A stretch of DNA of 64,000 bases from Agelas oroides. Taxonomy: Eukaryota; Porifera; Demospongiae; Agelasida; Agelasidae. The stretch lies in NCBI GenBank assembly GCA_949130485.1, contig OX422204.1, forward strand, positions 2,698,015 through 2,762,014, in the 5' to 3' direction. Positions 12,883 through 25,525 of this stretch are shown one piece after another. The position numbers and the translations under genes are program-made. How positions within the stretch are numbered: the stretch's first letter is position 1; the number at the start of each line of letters is the position of its first letter. The notes under the pieces were generated by a model that worked only from the letters and a program-made list of their open reading frames with translations, searched no databases and was not told the origin of the DNA.

Positions 12883-15800
12883 ATGACTGCTAAACGCCCG
12901 AAGTTGGATTTGGTAGAATTTGCAGCTAGACAGAACCAAATTTTAGAACAGTTAAATACATTGTGCAGTGTATTAAAGGAACTAGATGTGCATAGTTTAA
13001 ATTCCCAGAAGCTGGGTACAGCTAGCGGCGATAATATATTTGCGTGGTTGATACTTCACTATGGAACGTCGGTAGTCGCAAAATTTCTTTCCGCAAAGAA
13101 GGGACTACCCGATGCGCTTACACCACAGATGGTGATTTGTTTTCTGCAGCAGGGGATGGGAGACGATAAAGCAGCTGCAACCAAGATGAACCAAATTTTT
13201 AACGATGCAGGTCCATCTCTAAAGAGGGCATTGTCAATTGTAGAATGCCAAGGAGGGGCTGATGTAAAGGTTTTAGCTCCTCCGGTGTCAAAGTGCCTGC
13301 AGTGTGGACGTCGCCTTGTGGCAAATCACAGCTGCGCTGTACATTGGTACTCAACCAGTGGTTACTGTAAGGCAAGCAAAATCACCCTTCGTTGCCTGCA
13401 GTGTAGTCTATTCTACAATTATGCCAAGTATGGTGACAAAAGAAAGGTGGGGTTCCGCTTTTATCCCGGTGAAAGAACCGCAGTTGAGGTTACCGACACC
13501 ATCTATTTCGAGAAGAAATTACTTGAGCTGCAGTGCTGTTTGTCGTGAGTATCTGTCAGTATAGCTAATATAGCTAATTGCTATGCCTTCGCACAGCAAT
13601 TAGCTTCTCCTGTATGTATAACTCTGAGTTTGGGGATAATAGACAGAGTCAAGTTTTCAACCCTATAGCTGTACTGCACGCTATCACATGCCGTCCATTG
13701 TAGATTTGAGTTTTAGTTGCTGGCTGTGTTGCAAGTAGTGTTGCGAGGACGACAAGAATAAGCGCGCACCTTTATATACACTGCCCTTTTTTTTCAAATT
13801 AACTTTTAATATTTTAACGAGACAAGAAGTAATCATTTTTGTCACCAATTTAAGGCACCAAGCCTGCACTCTATCCCATACAGGCAAGATTTAGTTCATT
13901 TGGGAAGAGAGCCAGTTTTAATTACAAAATGATTTGTTTGAGTCTTTCTATACTATACCTAAAACAACACTATTCCATTGCACCTCCCTTTTTTCTGAAG
14001 GTGTGTGTGTGTGTGTGTGTGTGTGGAAAGGGAGGGGGGATGCGTATAGAATATACATACACTTGCTATCAGTTTTGCAACTTATAATGAGCAGAAATTT
14101 TCTTTTTTCTATAATTATATATGCCCAGGAATCATGCCTGGGTATCTTTCCAGGGCTTTTGTGAAGCATACAATGATGCCTGGAACCTTTCTAGGGAAGA
14201 AGGTAACCTAACCCTCTATAACTGAAAAATACGGCATTATAACAGTGTATACTGTAGTGACTTGGTCAGCACCTTGTCAGGTTGTAGAAGCATACAAAAT
14301 GACTAACACGAAAAAAAGTTTGACCATCAATCTAAGAGCACACGGAGAGGGTGCCAACAGGGATTATGCAAAACGTTAATGTTTAAAAAACTGTCAATGT
14401 GTGAGTGCATACATGGTAACCTGGGAACTATAGATGCTTTTAATTTGACCACAAACCTGCAAGGTTTAGTAGCTTAGCATGCAATTGAAACTGAAACCCA
14501 AACAAGTGTTGCCAGTGGCAGCAAGTGTAGCTCACACACAAGTAAAATATATCTGAATCATTAACACAACAACAGTCTTCATTGGTAATATTTAATGTCA
14601 GTGTTTCTTTTCTAGAACTGTCACCCAAGACTGTGGCTCAAGCATTCTACCAGGGAGAGTTAGAGAATGAACTTCGAGACCTGCAAATGGAAAACTATCG
14701 ATTCTTCTCAGACAGTGATGCTAATACCTGCATGGATAAAATTGAGGAAATTCGTGCTGATTCTGTCTACTTGCATCCTTCTGGTGACTGCACAGACGAC
14801 TGCAAAAAGCGAGGTACAGTGTATTGAAGTTATTAGTATTCATGTAAATCACAACATTGTTGTTGATATGACATATTTGTTGTTATTTTCAGGATGTGGA
14901 AAGTTGTGGGTGACTGATGGCATATGGAAGCTGACATTCCCACACTGCATGTTCAAAGTGAAGGTGAATTAATATTCATAGTGACTTCACTGCATGGTTG
15001 CTTCTTTGTGAGAATTAACAAATATGTGAGGGCAAATTACAAACCATGCATGGTCCTTTTTGCAAACTAACAAGTTAGCTGGTTCAGTAAGGTCTGTATG
15101 TAGATCATTCAGTAATATTGTTGCTTATAATTGCATGAGTGTACATAAAAAATAGCAAAAAATGACGACTTGATTGATATTTCATTACTTGTACAGCACA
15201 TTTTTGAAGAGGTTCCAACTGTCAACATGCCAGATGTTTGCACAGCTTCACCAGTCCCAGGGAAAGCTTTTTGTTCAGATCACTGCACATTTCTTGAGCA
15301 GCAAATACCTCCAGTACCCACTGACCTGAGAGGGTTCTTAAAGCATTGTGGAAGTGTCCAAGGTTAGAATGTGAGGTTTTCACAGTGTTTACACAAAGAA
15401 TGGGACGAATTATTATTTTTTAGTCCAAGTTCTAACAGCGAGTAGCTAGGAAGTGTGTTTGATATAATGAATTACACTCTTTGATAGAATGACCATGCAC
15501 TTTCTTTATTAAATTTATTACATATGTATATGCAGATGAAGATTTGGGAGTCACAGATATTGAAGATTTTGAAGGATCAGCAGACACAGATGCAGTAGAG
15601 AGCTTTATTACCAAACTTCCTGACCATCCTGGAGGAAAGTCAGCTGCACACAGTCAAGGTACATATATTAAAGCACACTTGCTTGGTCATTAGGGTCACT
15701 ACTACGATATTCTGCAGTATTGATTTCGTGGCATTACCTATACAATATGGACATAAAATTTAGTTGGCCTAGGTGTTACTCCATCAAATACACTGCAATC

Positions 15801-16709
15801 AAATGTAGAATTTCAAGCAATTACTATTGCTATTTGGTACGTCTGTACATATATTTAACTATGATGTTTGTGTTTTGTATGCTACATTCAGGTACTGCAG
15901 ACCTAATCAAGCAACACCCCAGTATACTTGCAGCGATGAATGATAGTACATCATCTACCCAGCCATGCCAAAAGAACTTGGGTGATAACATGAAAAAACT
16001 GAGAAAGTGGTCAAGAGGTCATCAGTTTATAGTTCGAGCAGGTGGCCACATTGACACTTGGCAACCAATTTACAAGTTAGTATTCTTGTCAGTTAATAAA
16101 TCATACACAAACCGTACATGTTGGTGTTGTGCATGTTGGCATATCTTAATCAAACATTAAGTCTCATTTATAACATACTCCACATTGTCTGAATAGTAGT
16201 CAATAGCTAAGTGTCTTCTTTTTTTTATTTATATATACAGGTCTGAATCTTGTGGCCAAGTATTTCTTATTGTTTTGAAGTGGTTGGCTTCACACATAAG
16301 GAGTTCAGCACATGTAAATGTGTCGGATATGATACTGGCATATGATAACATGTGTAATCTCGATCGGATTTGTGCTGCTAAGGAGCCACTTCCATTTCCT
16401 GCACCATTTGACAGCATGTGGTTGTCAATCACAAAGATAATAGATTCATTTCATTTTCGCAACCACACGAACGCAGACTGCAAACAGAAATATTCTCCAT
16501 CCAAGATGAAGATAGAGCACCCCACATATAATACCCAATCTGGGGAACAAACTTTTGTCTGGGCAAGTCGTTTTAAGCATATTGTATGTGCAATGACCAA
16601 GAGACATCATTTGTTTTTCTTACACCGAATGGTGAAAAGAAGAAACCGTTATACTGCAAGGTGTTACCGGAACGGACGTAAACCAGTGCTACCCAAGTCA
16701 AAAACATAA
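12883..16709 (+). CDS. KDZ-type DDE transposase with CxC5/CxC6-like clusters
   Basis: Seven exons join in phase: 12883-13544, 14602-14813, 14893-14963, 15197-15362, 15536-15658, 15892-16075 and 16241-16709, giving 628 residues ending at TAA. Nearly all introns have clear GT/AG sites; the acceptor of exon 2 is the least certain (a second AG at 14614-14615 would shift frame). Residues about 138-200 form a CxC5-like cluster (CLQCGRRL ... LRCLQCSLFY). Residues 300-350 carry VTDGIWKL then VCTASP...FCSDHC, matching the CxC6-type insertion between the first and second catalytic residues. Candidate triad: D300 (VTDG), D508 (LAYDN) and E575 (SGEQTF), with a FHFRNH...C motif between the last two, all typical of KDZ transposases. 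It would cut and rejoin DNA in the nucleus. No TIRs or target duplication were found, so it may be domesticated. ATG 12883 is the first in frame. Confidence 0.75.
13999..14024. repeat. (GT)n microsatellite in intron 1
   Basis: An uninterrupted GT run within the first intron of the KDZ-type gene, followed by a G-rich tract. Confidence 0.95.
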
Positions 16710-17588
16710 ATGAAGAAACATGCATGCATGCACAAACTGTGACCATTTCTTATTACCATGCCTGTGTACAGTAACTATTTTGTGAGTTGGATTTGGTTGC
16801 ATGTTTATTATTCTATCATCTCCTGGAAATTGATAATGAAATAGAACTAGTGTGTTGAACCTCATTGAGTTTTAAATGGGGAAAGAAGATACTCTGTAAA
16901 TGTACACAATGTTGTTGTGTTAGGAACCTGAGTAATGCTCTGTTTGCTTTTTTGTGGAAAAATTTTTTCACCTGAAGAAATGCTGTTCATAAGCATTTTT
17001 GGGGCTATGGTTATGATTTGCTATCACCTGAAACTTAACGTAGATGATGTGAATGCATTCACCTAGTAGCTTTGTAAACTCACCTTTACAAACACGTTTG
17101 CATGATGACAAAATAAAGGACATAACTGTAGTAGAAGGCACATGAGTTCCCAGTGTATATGATTAATAAATGTTACGGTAATTCGACACAATTTACTGTT
17201 AACGGTCCTGCCTATTACATATATACCCATGCATGCACATACCAAATTTATCAAGATTGCAATTTAAGGTTGCGGGATACCGTACGGGTTGATGCGCGCG
17301 CGCACGTGTGTACGTAGCTACCGTAAATACCAATTAAATGTACGTAATCATGCGTTACAAAATTACTTTTACCTCGCTCTCTCAGATTACTCACAATAAC
17401 CGACAACAACTAAAATTCTATATATCTTCCCGGGTAACGCCTGCGCATGCGCAATCGGTATTCACTTTGAACTTTGAACTCGTACGATTACTATTTGTGA
17501 AGGAGGTTTTTTTCCAGCCAAATATAAAATTCAGATTCTATGTATGTTAAGCGGTGTAACCTCAAACGAATTATAAAATGAAAAACGC
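16710..17588. other. 3' flank of the KDZ-type gene
   Basis: No further coding. A possible polyadenylation signal AATAAA lies at about 17112. A GC-alternating tract (GCGCGCGCGC) lies near 17294. No terminal inverted repeat matching the 5' flank of the gene was recognised. Confidence 0.45.
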
Positions 17589-17735
17589 AGGTCCGGACGA
17601 GACGTTTTTTTGAATATTGTCAGCAACGGTAAGTATATAAAACGAAATAATTGTGTGATACGATAAAGTTAGCGGAAAACAGACTATTTCTCAAAAAGCA
17701 AGAGGTATTTTTCAAAAACGCCTTCGTCCGGACCT
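17589..17735. mobile_element. 147-bp inverted-repeat mini-element
   Basis: AGGTCCGGACGA at 17589-17600 is mirrored exactly by TCGTCCGGACCT at 17724-17735, and similarity continues inward (GACGTTTTTTTGAA / reverse complement of TTTTCAAAAACGCC). No clear target duplication. It lies between the KDZ-type gene and the NTPase-PHD gene, so it is either a MITE or a symmetric regulatory site. Confidence 0.6.
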
Positions 17736-18180
17736 AGAAAATGTTAAGAATTGTCCCTCTGCGTTGCCGTTCCTCCCTTCCGGTTGTTTGTGGAAGCGGA
17801 ATTTGGCTGGAAAATTCGCGAACTTTGACCACGTGTGCACGACCAGCCCTTAGAGATCTCTCATTGCTTCTCGCTGTAGAAGTTTGTGTCGTGCCTCTCG
17901 ACTCGTCCTTCGTGTTTTGCAGCTGTAGCCTAACGTACGCAGCCACCGAGAGTTGGACCATCTTGACCGCTGACCACGCCCACTTCTGTATCCCGTAACC
18001 TTAACGTAGGCCTACCAATTTGAGTGGGCTCATATTTGGAAATTGCACTCGTGAATGGCATCATTAGACCCGACTTCATGCCATGAACTCTTATCTCTAT
18101 TCGCAAAATAATTGTAGTGCGCAAGACACAAGTACTTGATCCAGATTTAGCCAAAACGTATTCTGTGCTAAGCCTTCGAG
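17736..18180. other. 5' flank of the NTPase-PHD gene
   Basis: Frames of 60-85 codons on both strands, none recognisable. Probably the promoter and 5' leader of the following gene. Confidence 0.4.
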
Positions 18181-21100
18181 ATGGAAGAAGAAAGTATGTT
18201 GCTGCACTTCAATATATGTAGACTGCATGTAGTCCATGTAAATTTTAACTGTGTGTACGTTATACTTTGTACTAGGCTCGCTTGTGGCACACGATCATCA
18301 CATTGGATACTGGAAACAAAGTGGTGGCTTTGAAGCACTGACTACTTTTGATTTTGAAATATTGAAGCATGTGGTGGCTCCTGACATCCCTACACTGCGG
18401 AACATGAGCGGGGTAGTTGTGAAACTGATAGAAGAACAAGGCGACAACATTCTAGAAGGGTGAGATGACGAAACATCTTTGCAGATATTAGTGCCAACAA
18501 AATGCGGCAGCATCAGAGCCCGCGCAATGTGTGAATTTTGTAAAATCCCTTGACTGTCGCTCGAACATGACACTATCGCTTCATGTTTTTCGTCAAGGTA
18601 TACCTATATAGCTACTAGCTACATCCAAAAATAATAATCCTATGCATGGATGCAACTTATTAGCCTGCTGCTGCAACTTCGTAAATATCCAAGGCGTACG
18701 TAAGCGTGCACACAAAGCATGCAAGATTTTGTATTATAACACTGCACGTTAAAGCGCTAAAGTCACTTTGGAAAGCTGTCTTTTAGGGTAAACTCTGGAA
18801 GGGCATGCCAGTGAACACTTGGGCTCGGTAATTAGCATGCAAGCGAGACATTAGCACGCGGCTTCGGTGGGAGGGCTGGCATATGGCTAAAGTACATGAG
18901 CTAATATTACAAAAAAATTATAATGAACCACAAGGTAGGTAATACATCAGTAACATCAGTTATGCATAAACATAAGCCACATCCCCTAAAAAAAGAGAAA
19001 GAAAAAAATGCTTCACTCAGTGAAGCATTTTTTTCTTTCTCTTTTTTTAGGGGATGTGGATTGGGGATGGGATAAAACCCTCATCCAATAGTATTGGATG
19101 AGGGTTTTATAAGCTGACAGCTGCACAAAACATTGATATTTTTTGGTGACAAGTCATTACACATTGCTTAATGGGTTCCAAGCAAATATGATTTAGTGAG
19201 TTTGAACGAACGGTGACTGTGTTTCGATAAATAAAACAATGTATTTATCTTACATGCTAGAAAAAGGCCATTATCTATGCTCCTCACATTGAGAATTTAC
19301 ATGAAGCCATCAATGATTATTATTTAATATTTCCTTCATGTAGGCAGTGCTTTTTGCCATTTTCATCAATACAACGAAATACAGAGCAACTTACTAAGAT
19401 AGTGGGTGCAGCAATACCAAAAGCAGTAGCCCTCAGTCGCTTAAATCCAAGTCAGTTGAAGGCTTATTTCATGGACAAAGTCGAAGCTTTCTTGAGGTTA
19501 GTTTATTCTAGTGCACGAGTGACATTTTGAAATGAAGATTGATGCAATGTTCCTATTTTGTTTCACTTTAATCTTCAGTAATGATGCAAGTTGTGGTCCG
19601 CACAAAACGTATGCTCCAGGGTTGTGTCTGGGACGGCAACCTCACTCAAATGTATTTGCATTTAGTGAAAGCCTTCAGTTTACTGAAGATGGGCAAATCA
19701 TCTCCGATGAACAACAAGAGTTTGTTTGAGTCCGACTGATACTTGACAAGGTTGCCCCTGAAATTGTTCCTGTGTGCAACCCTGACAGTGAAATTGCAAA
19801 TCCACTTGGTTGTAGAGGCTCTCAAACATTGCTGTGGAGGCAACCACATGAGTGCACTATTTGTGTTAGGTATGGGAAAAATAGAAGAATACATCAAGTA
19901 ATCTACAGTAGTTGCATATCTCTCTCGTATGGTACCAGTTCCCACATAATTATGAAGAGAATGATTTTTTTCTTTAGCCTCTTCAGTCATTTCACTTCAA
20001 TATCAATTATTTACAAGTCGTTTTGGAAGCGTATGGATTCCAATTGCATTCGGGAGAGTAAATCGGGGCAAGTCTGCAGCTGCCAAATTGGCTGTGGCAG
20101 CATGTGGGAATCCGAAAGGTGTCTACACTGATGTTACGCTGGCTGTGTTGAAAGATCTCCTGAAGGGAGGTGTCCCTTTTGTGTATGATGATCCGAGCAA
20201 CACTACTTTTCTGCGCACTTTGTTGATTGATGCATTTGGTGGGGCAGAAATGGGTACAAGACATAACCAGTTTTCTGCTAGATGTGTTCCTCTAGTAAAA
20301 GTGAATGAGTTCATTTTGGATGCTTTGGCAGATTCTGAAAGCAGGTAAAAAGCTTTTTTGATCACACACCATTAATTTATGCTCATGTATTGAGATAGGC
20401 CACAGATTGCACTTACAATACAGTCTACCTGAAATGCAATTAGTAAGGCATGTAAAATGTAGTCTGTTTAGTTTTTACATGCCTTACTAATTGCATTTCA
20501 AAGTGTATTTATTGCAGTTGTAATTTTGTGATACCATACCAGCCTGTAGTTTGTTGCCATGCCTGGGTGTCACTTTTAACATTGTTCACATTTGCACTAG
20601 CTACAACCTTGTGACACTGCACTTTACAGGTACCTGGCAAGGGCTGTCCTTATCCCTTTTGATGAAGAAGTGAGGTGTGATCTCCGATCAGCACGGCAAG
20701 TCAAATATGCCATGCGAAATGCTACAGCTGCGCTACCCCAAATGTTAAGCTTGGGCTACAAAGTTTCAAAAGCATCCGACAACAAGCTACAGTCCCTCGC
20801 TGACAAAATAGTCACTTATGTTGATGGGCTTGACTCAAGGCTTGCACTGGGTTATGCTGTGACCATGTACACTGCAAAAAAGGTGAGGGGATATTACTTC
20901 CATACATATTTTTACTGATTTACTATGACTGACTTGTCCCGTAAGATGATATAGCCCATGCATTACCTAGGCAACATGTGAACACAATCATCTCTCTTGT
21001 ATGAGTGAGTCTCCAAACAAATTGAAGAGTACAACCTAGCTACCGCACACGAAAACATTGTAGATGTACCCGATGTACACATGCAGTGACTATGCATTAC

Positions 21101-24100
21101 CTCTCTTGTGGCTGCTTAAGGCAACTGTTGTGATGCGCCTGCTTATGCAATTGCAGCAAGTAGAGCCTGCCTTCATTCATCAGCTTGTTTTTTTGACATT
21201 GATAATGCATAGGTTTCATAAGTTTTGATAATAACAACCTTGACATTATTCACAAAAGAGGTGGGCTTGTATATATAAATTTTCTTTGTATGGAGTGCAC
21301 CTGCAGAACCTATACAATGCAGCCATCATATTGCAGTTGTTGCATAGACTTCTTTGTAGGTATCTGTTTTCCATGGTCCTGTTAGAGGTCAAATGCTGAG
21401 CATAGAGGCTTAGTAGGTCGGTATTGATCTGGGGTCAGTACTGATCCATTAGTCTGTTGACATGAGGAGTATGCATGCACTATACAGCAAGTCTTTTGAA
21501 TGGCTTGAAAGGGAGCATGCATTTAAGCCAGACATGTTTCTTGCAAGGCTTCTTACAGGTTTTCATACACACCTGACCTTTAGCAACATGGGAACTGGAT
21601 GCTCAGCAAGTATTTGATCCATATGCTATATGAAACTTCAATACTGTACTATTACGGCTATACTGTTCTGTGTGCATGAACAATCAATCACCACATTTGC
21701 CTGAAAGAGACAGGCCTATGTCAGATACAATAGAACACAGCTGACACACTTCAATAGTATATGCCTGCATGTTCAACAGTATGTGCATCAAAGCCCTGAA
21801 AGTAGTACATGGTGTGCAGTACCGAAAAAAAAAAGGTTTCAAAAATACGCCCACCTCACACTCAATATTGTAGCTCCATACATATAGGGATGAGTTGACT
21901 GTGTATCTCTCTTGTCAGGCACCAGGTTATACAATAACAAGAAATAGTGCCTGCCTTCATTTGTTAGTCCCACCTCACTATTAGAGTATGCTCTGCTAAT
22001 CCAACCTGTTTTACATAACCGTGCCTAACAGGTGGGCATACTTTGAAATGTTTGCAAATGAGAGTGGGCTTACAATATGGGCCTTTTTCACATTGGTGCA
22101 ATGTGGTCTGGAGGACTGTTACTCAATTTTGAAAAAATGTAGGTGTAAGTTGTTTTCTGTGACATAGCTATTTTTACTTAGACCATTTTTACTTTTCTGA
22201 TATTCTGATATTCTCTTTGGTTTCTGATACAACTTGCCAATAGAGTGCAACACAATTTTTTGTTCCAAAAAGAGACATCCGTAACTGACAATAGTAGTTT
22301 GACGCACAAACAAATTTATTGGGTGAGAAAAGTGCAAGTGCTACATTTTGGGTGGTATAAAATTAGCTAAGTTCTATAGGCTGGAACATTAATTGCAGAT
22401 TGCACTTGTGGCTGGCCTGCAAGAAAGGACGTGTGGAAATATTTTCAGTCAGCAGTTGCAGTTGCAATATCACAGTACCAGACAGATGCATCACAATGTC
22501 CACTTGGGAGATACCTGCTGCAGTATGCAACTTGTGAAAGTGTTGAACGTGCTGATGTGAGTTACAGTGACATACCTACTCACATACTTTGTGATGCTAG
22601 CTACACAACATAAAAAATTGTCAATTGTCAAAATCGGTCTTACAAACATCCATCCGTAGGAGCTCCATTCTGTATGGCTCATAAACACTTTGTAGCAAAA
22701 ATGTTGGACTAACTACTTGCTATGAGTGTTGAAATACAGCACCTATAGTTTGCTTGTAAAGATGCACAAACTGACTCGCATTAGTTAAGCTTGTACGTAA
22801 AACATTATACAGTGTATTTTTGCCTTTTCAATTTAGATTGTAAAGGTTGTCAATCCTCAAGTTAAATACACTGCTAACTCGGGTGTGCGTGTGGAAGGTG
22901 TTGCTGTCTGTCTAAAGCAATTTTTAACTTGCTTGGATGAAAACAATATTCCTCATGCATCAGAGAAAGATATCCGTAGATACCTTCGCAAAACACCAAG
23001 CTGCAAAAGTAGAATGAAGCAATTTTTTGCCAGTGATGAGGGAAGCTCTGGAGTAGTTGATCGGAAAACACCAAATGCCTCTGAATGCAAGACTTGCATC
23101 GGGCTTCCAAAGGGCAAGGTGCCATCTACTTTCTTTGACATGGCAGTTGAAGGTTTGTAACAGGCTGCCCTATTTTACACTAAATCCTACATTTAGTACT
23201 TGATTTTCAGATGTCGAAGGGGAGCTGTCTCCGAGAGCAAACCAGGAGAAGGAAGGAGAAGGAGAAGGAGAAATGGCTGAATCCACTGACAGTTTAGGTA
23301 TAGTGACATTTTTCATGCTTTAAACAATGCTTTTATATATGATTTCTTTATTTTGGTTCACTGCACAATCTTGAAGATTACCAGACAAGGGAGGAAACAC
23401 CAAGCCCTACAGGTACACACATAAATTTTATGTGAGCATATGCATGGCTTTTGACAACTAGAATGTGAAATATTGAATTGGAGGAGCTACCATTGCAGTA
23501 GCAACATAATGACTCAGAAAGGTTTTTGTGCCCCTAGTAACAGAAGTTGGTCTCTCCCACCCACCCCACTCCAAAATTACTTTTGTCTGGTATCTGCAAA
23601 CTGAAAGTGTATCAAATGTGACTTACTGGGAGGAGTGAAGGCCTCACCGAACATTGTCACAGCTAGCACTTCACCCATTAACCAAATTGGTTGAAAAGCT
23701 GTGGTATATGGTCATTGTAACCTGGCCTTCAGTAGATATCTGCTTCGGTAAGCCTACGGCAAGCATCCCAGCATATCTCCAATCATTAGAATTAGAATAC
23801 TGGTAGCTGGCAGCACGCTCTGTTATGTTTATAAACACTAGTTGATTCTCTTTAACTTTCCATAACTTTAGATGCAGACCTAAAGGAAGATACACTCAGG
23901 AAAAGCAAAAAACGACCAATTGAAGACACCATTGATACTTTTGGTCAGTTGATGTGCCTTTGTACGAGTATTAAAAAAGCTAATTAAATTAATAGTTTGA
24001 TTCAGACACACTACAACTTGACAAGACTTTACAAAAATGTTTGGAAAGCAGTGAGCAGAAAAAGAAGAGAATGGAGAACAAGTTTTTCAATGAATCTTGT

Positions 24101-25494
24101 AAGTAGACAAAGACAGATATATAGCCATGTAAAATGTGAACAATTATTTTTCCCTACAGTATGATCCTTTGACATTACCTTTTATCACTTCTCATATTTC
24201 AGCTGCAGTGGAGAAGTGCTCATTGACACACCACACACCAAAAAGGAAGTACAACTGCAAATTTTACTCGCCTCAGTTTGTGAAGAAAAGAACTATCTTG
24301 CAGAAAGCCAGAAAATCAACATCACTACCAGCTTCTCCATACAAAGTGACTGCACGCCGCTGCCTACTAAAATCATTTAAAGGACTTCCAACATTTACAA
24401 TCCGCCCCAAGTCACCAAGTAAGACAATATGCTACATAATAGTACACAATTTTCTTGTAAATTCTAGGCTAATGTGCATTGTCTGCCCCCAATTATTTCC
24501 GACCACCCTTAAACTGGAAAATAAATTTTGCATACAAAGAGTATTCATTGCTTCCTTGTCTTTGTATCTGTTGAGCATAGTCAGTGACAGGCTTCTTTTA
24601 GACAGGAAACGTAGATCAGTAGATCGACGGAGGTTTTCGGGGGTAACCACTGCACATACACAAACAGTGGCTACCAGACACTCCCTCCGTGTTTCTAGCA
24701 TCCAAGCTACAAGGGACTTCAGAATGAGTAATGTGAATACCCTTGAGAAAGGGAATGACAGTTCATTACAATTTTTGTTCATGAGCCTCTGTGTTTGTTT
24801 GATGTAATTTAATATGCGGGCTAAAGGTAACAATTCAGTAAATAATGTCAACAACTTTATGCGTATGAACAATGATAGTACTCAAATCACCCGACCCATG
24901 GTGTTAACTACACCGAGTCTCAACCAGGAAGTGTTTTCAATTCACTTGCACACTCTGGCCATTATATATTTATGCCTACACCTATGCACCTATACTATGT
25001 TCCTATAAATACTTTGTTCACTATCTAAAAAAATTTTGCTGATTTTTGTCATGTTGCTATGCCTTGCATAAAAATAGGATATGGACAGTTTATCTGTGGT
25101 GACCTGTCAATGTATGTTGTCAAATTGTACAACATGGCTTCAGTGTTCTTAGTGGAAGTGTCCAGACCCTTGTTTTCCACAAAACAAGGCAACCTGCAAC
25201 ATGTGGTCTGAGAATGACACAACCACTTACATTATGCTGAAGTGATAGCTTTTTTGCTCGTCTGACAGAAAAATCACTTGTGCGAAGGAAACTGAAGTGT
25301 CGCAAACAGCCAAGCAGGAAAGGTAACTGCAGGCATCTGAATTTTTTCAGATAGATACAAATGGAAGAATGTGATGTTGAAAGTAATGTTGATTTCAGCT
25401 CTCATTGATGCGGTACACAGTTTGCATTTCATTGACTTCCATAAGTGGATACAGACATGTTCATGTGGTTGATCAATCTTGTAGTTGATTCAAT

Positions 25495-25525
<31 letters not shown>

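Noticed and set aside
19727..19729. Selenocysteine codon
   Set aside because: The flanking protein has no selenoprotein-like redox motif and no SECIS-like element was recognised; a nonsense transition is simpler.
24430..24872. Minus-strand frame of 146 codons as a gene
   Set aside because: Lies in an intron of the NTPase-PHD gene, no domain recognised, and the codon content looks non-coding.
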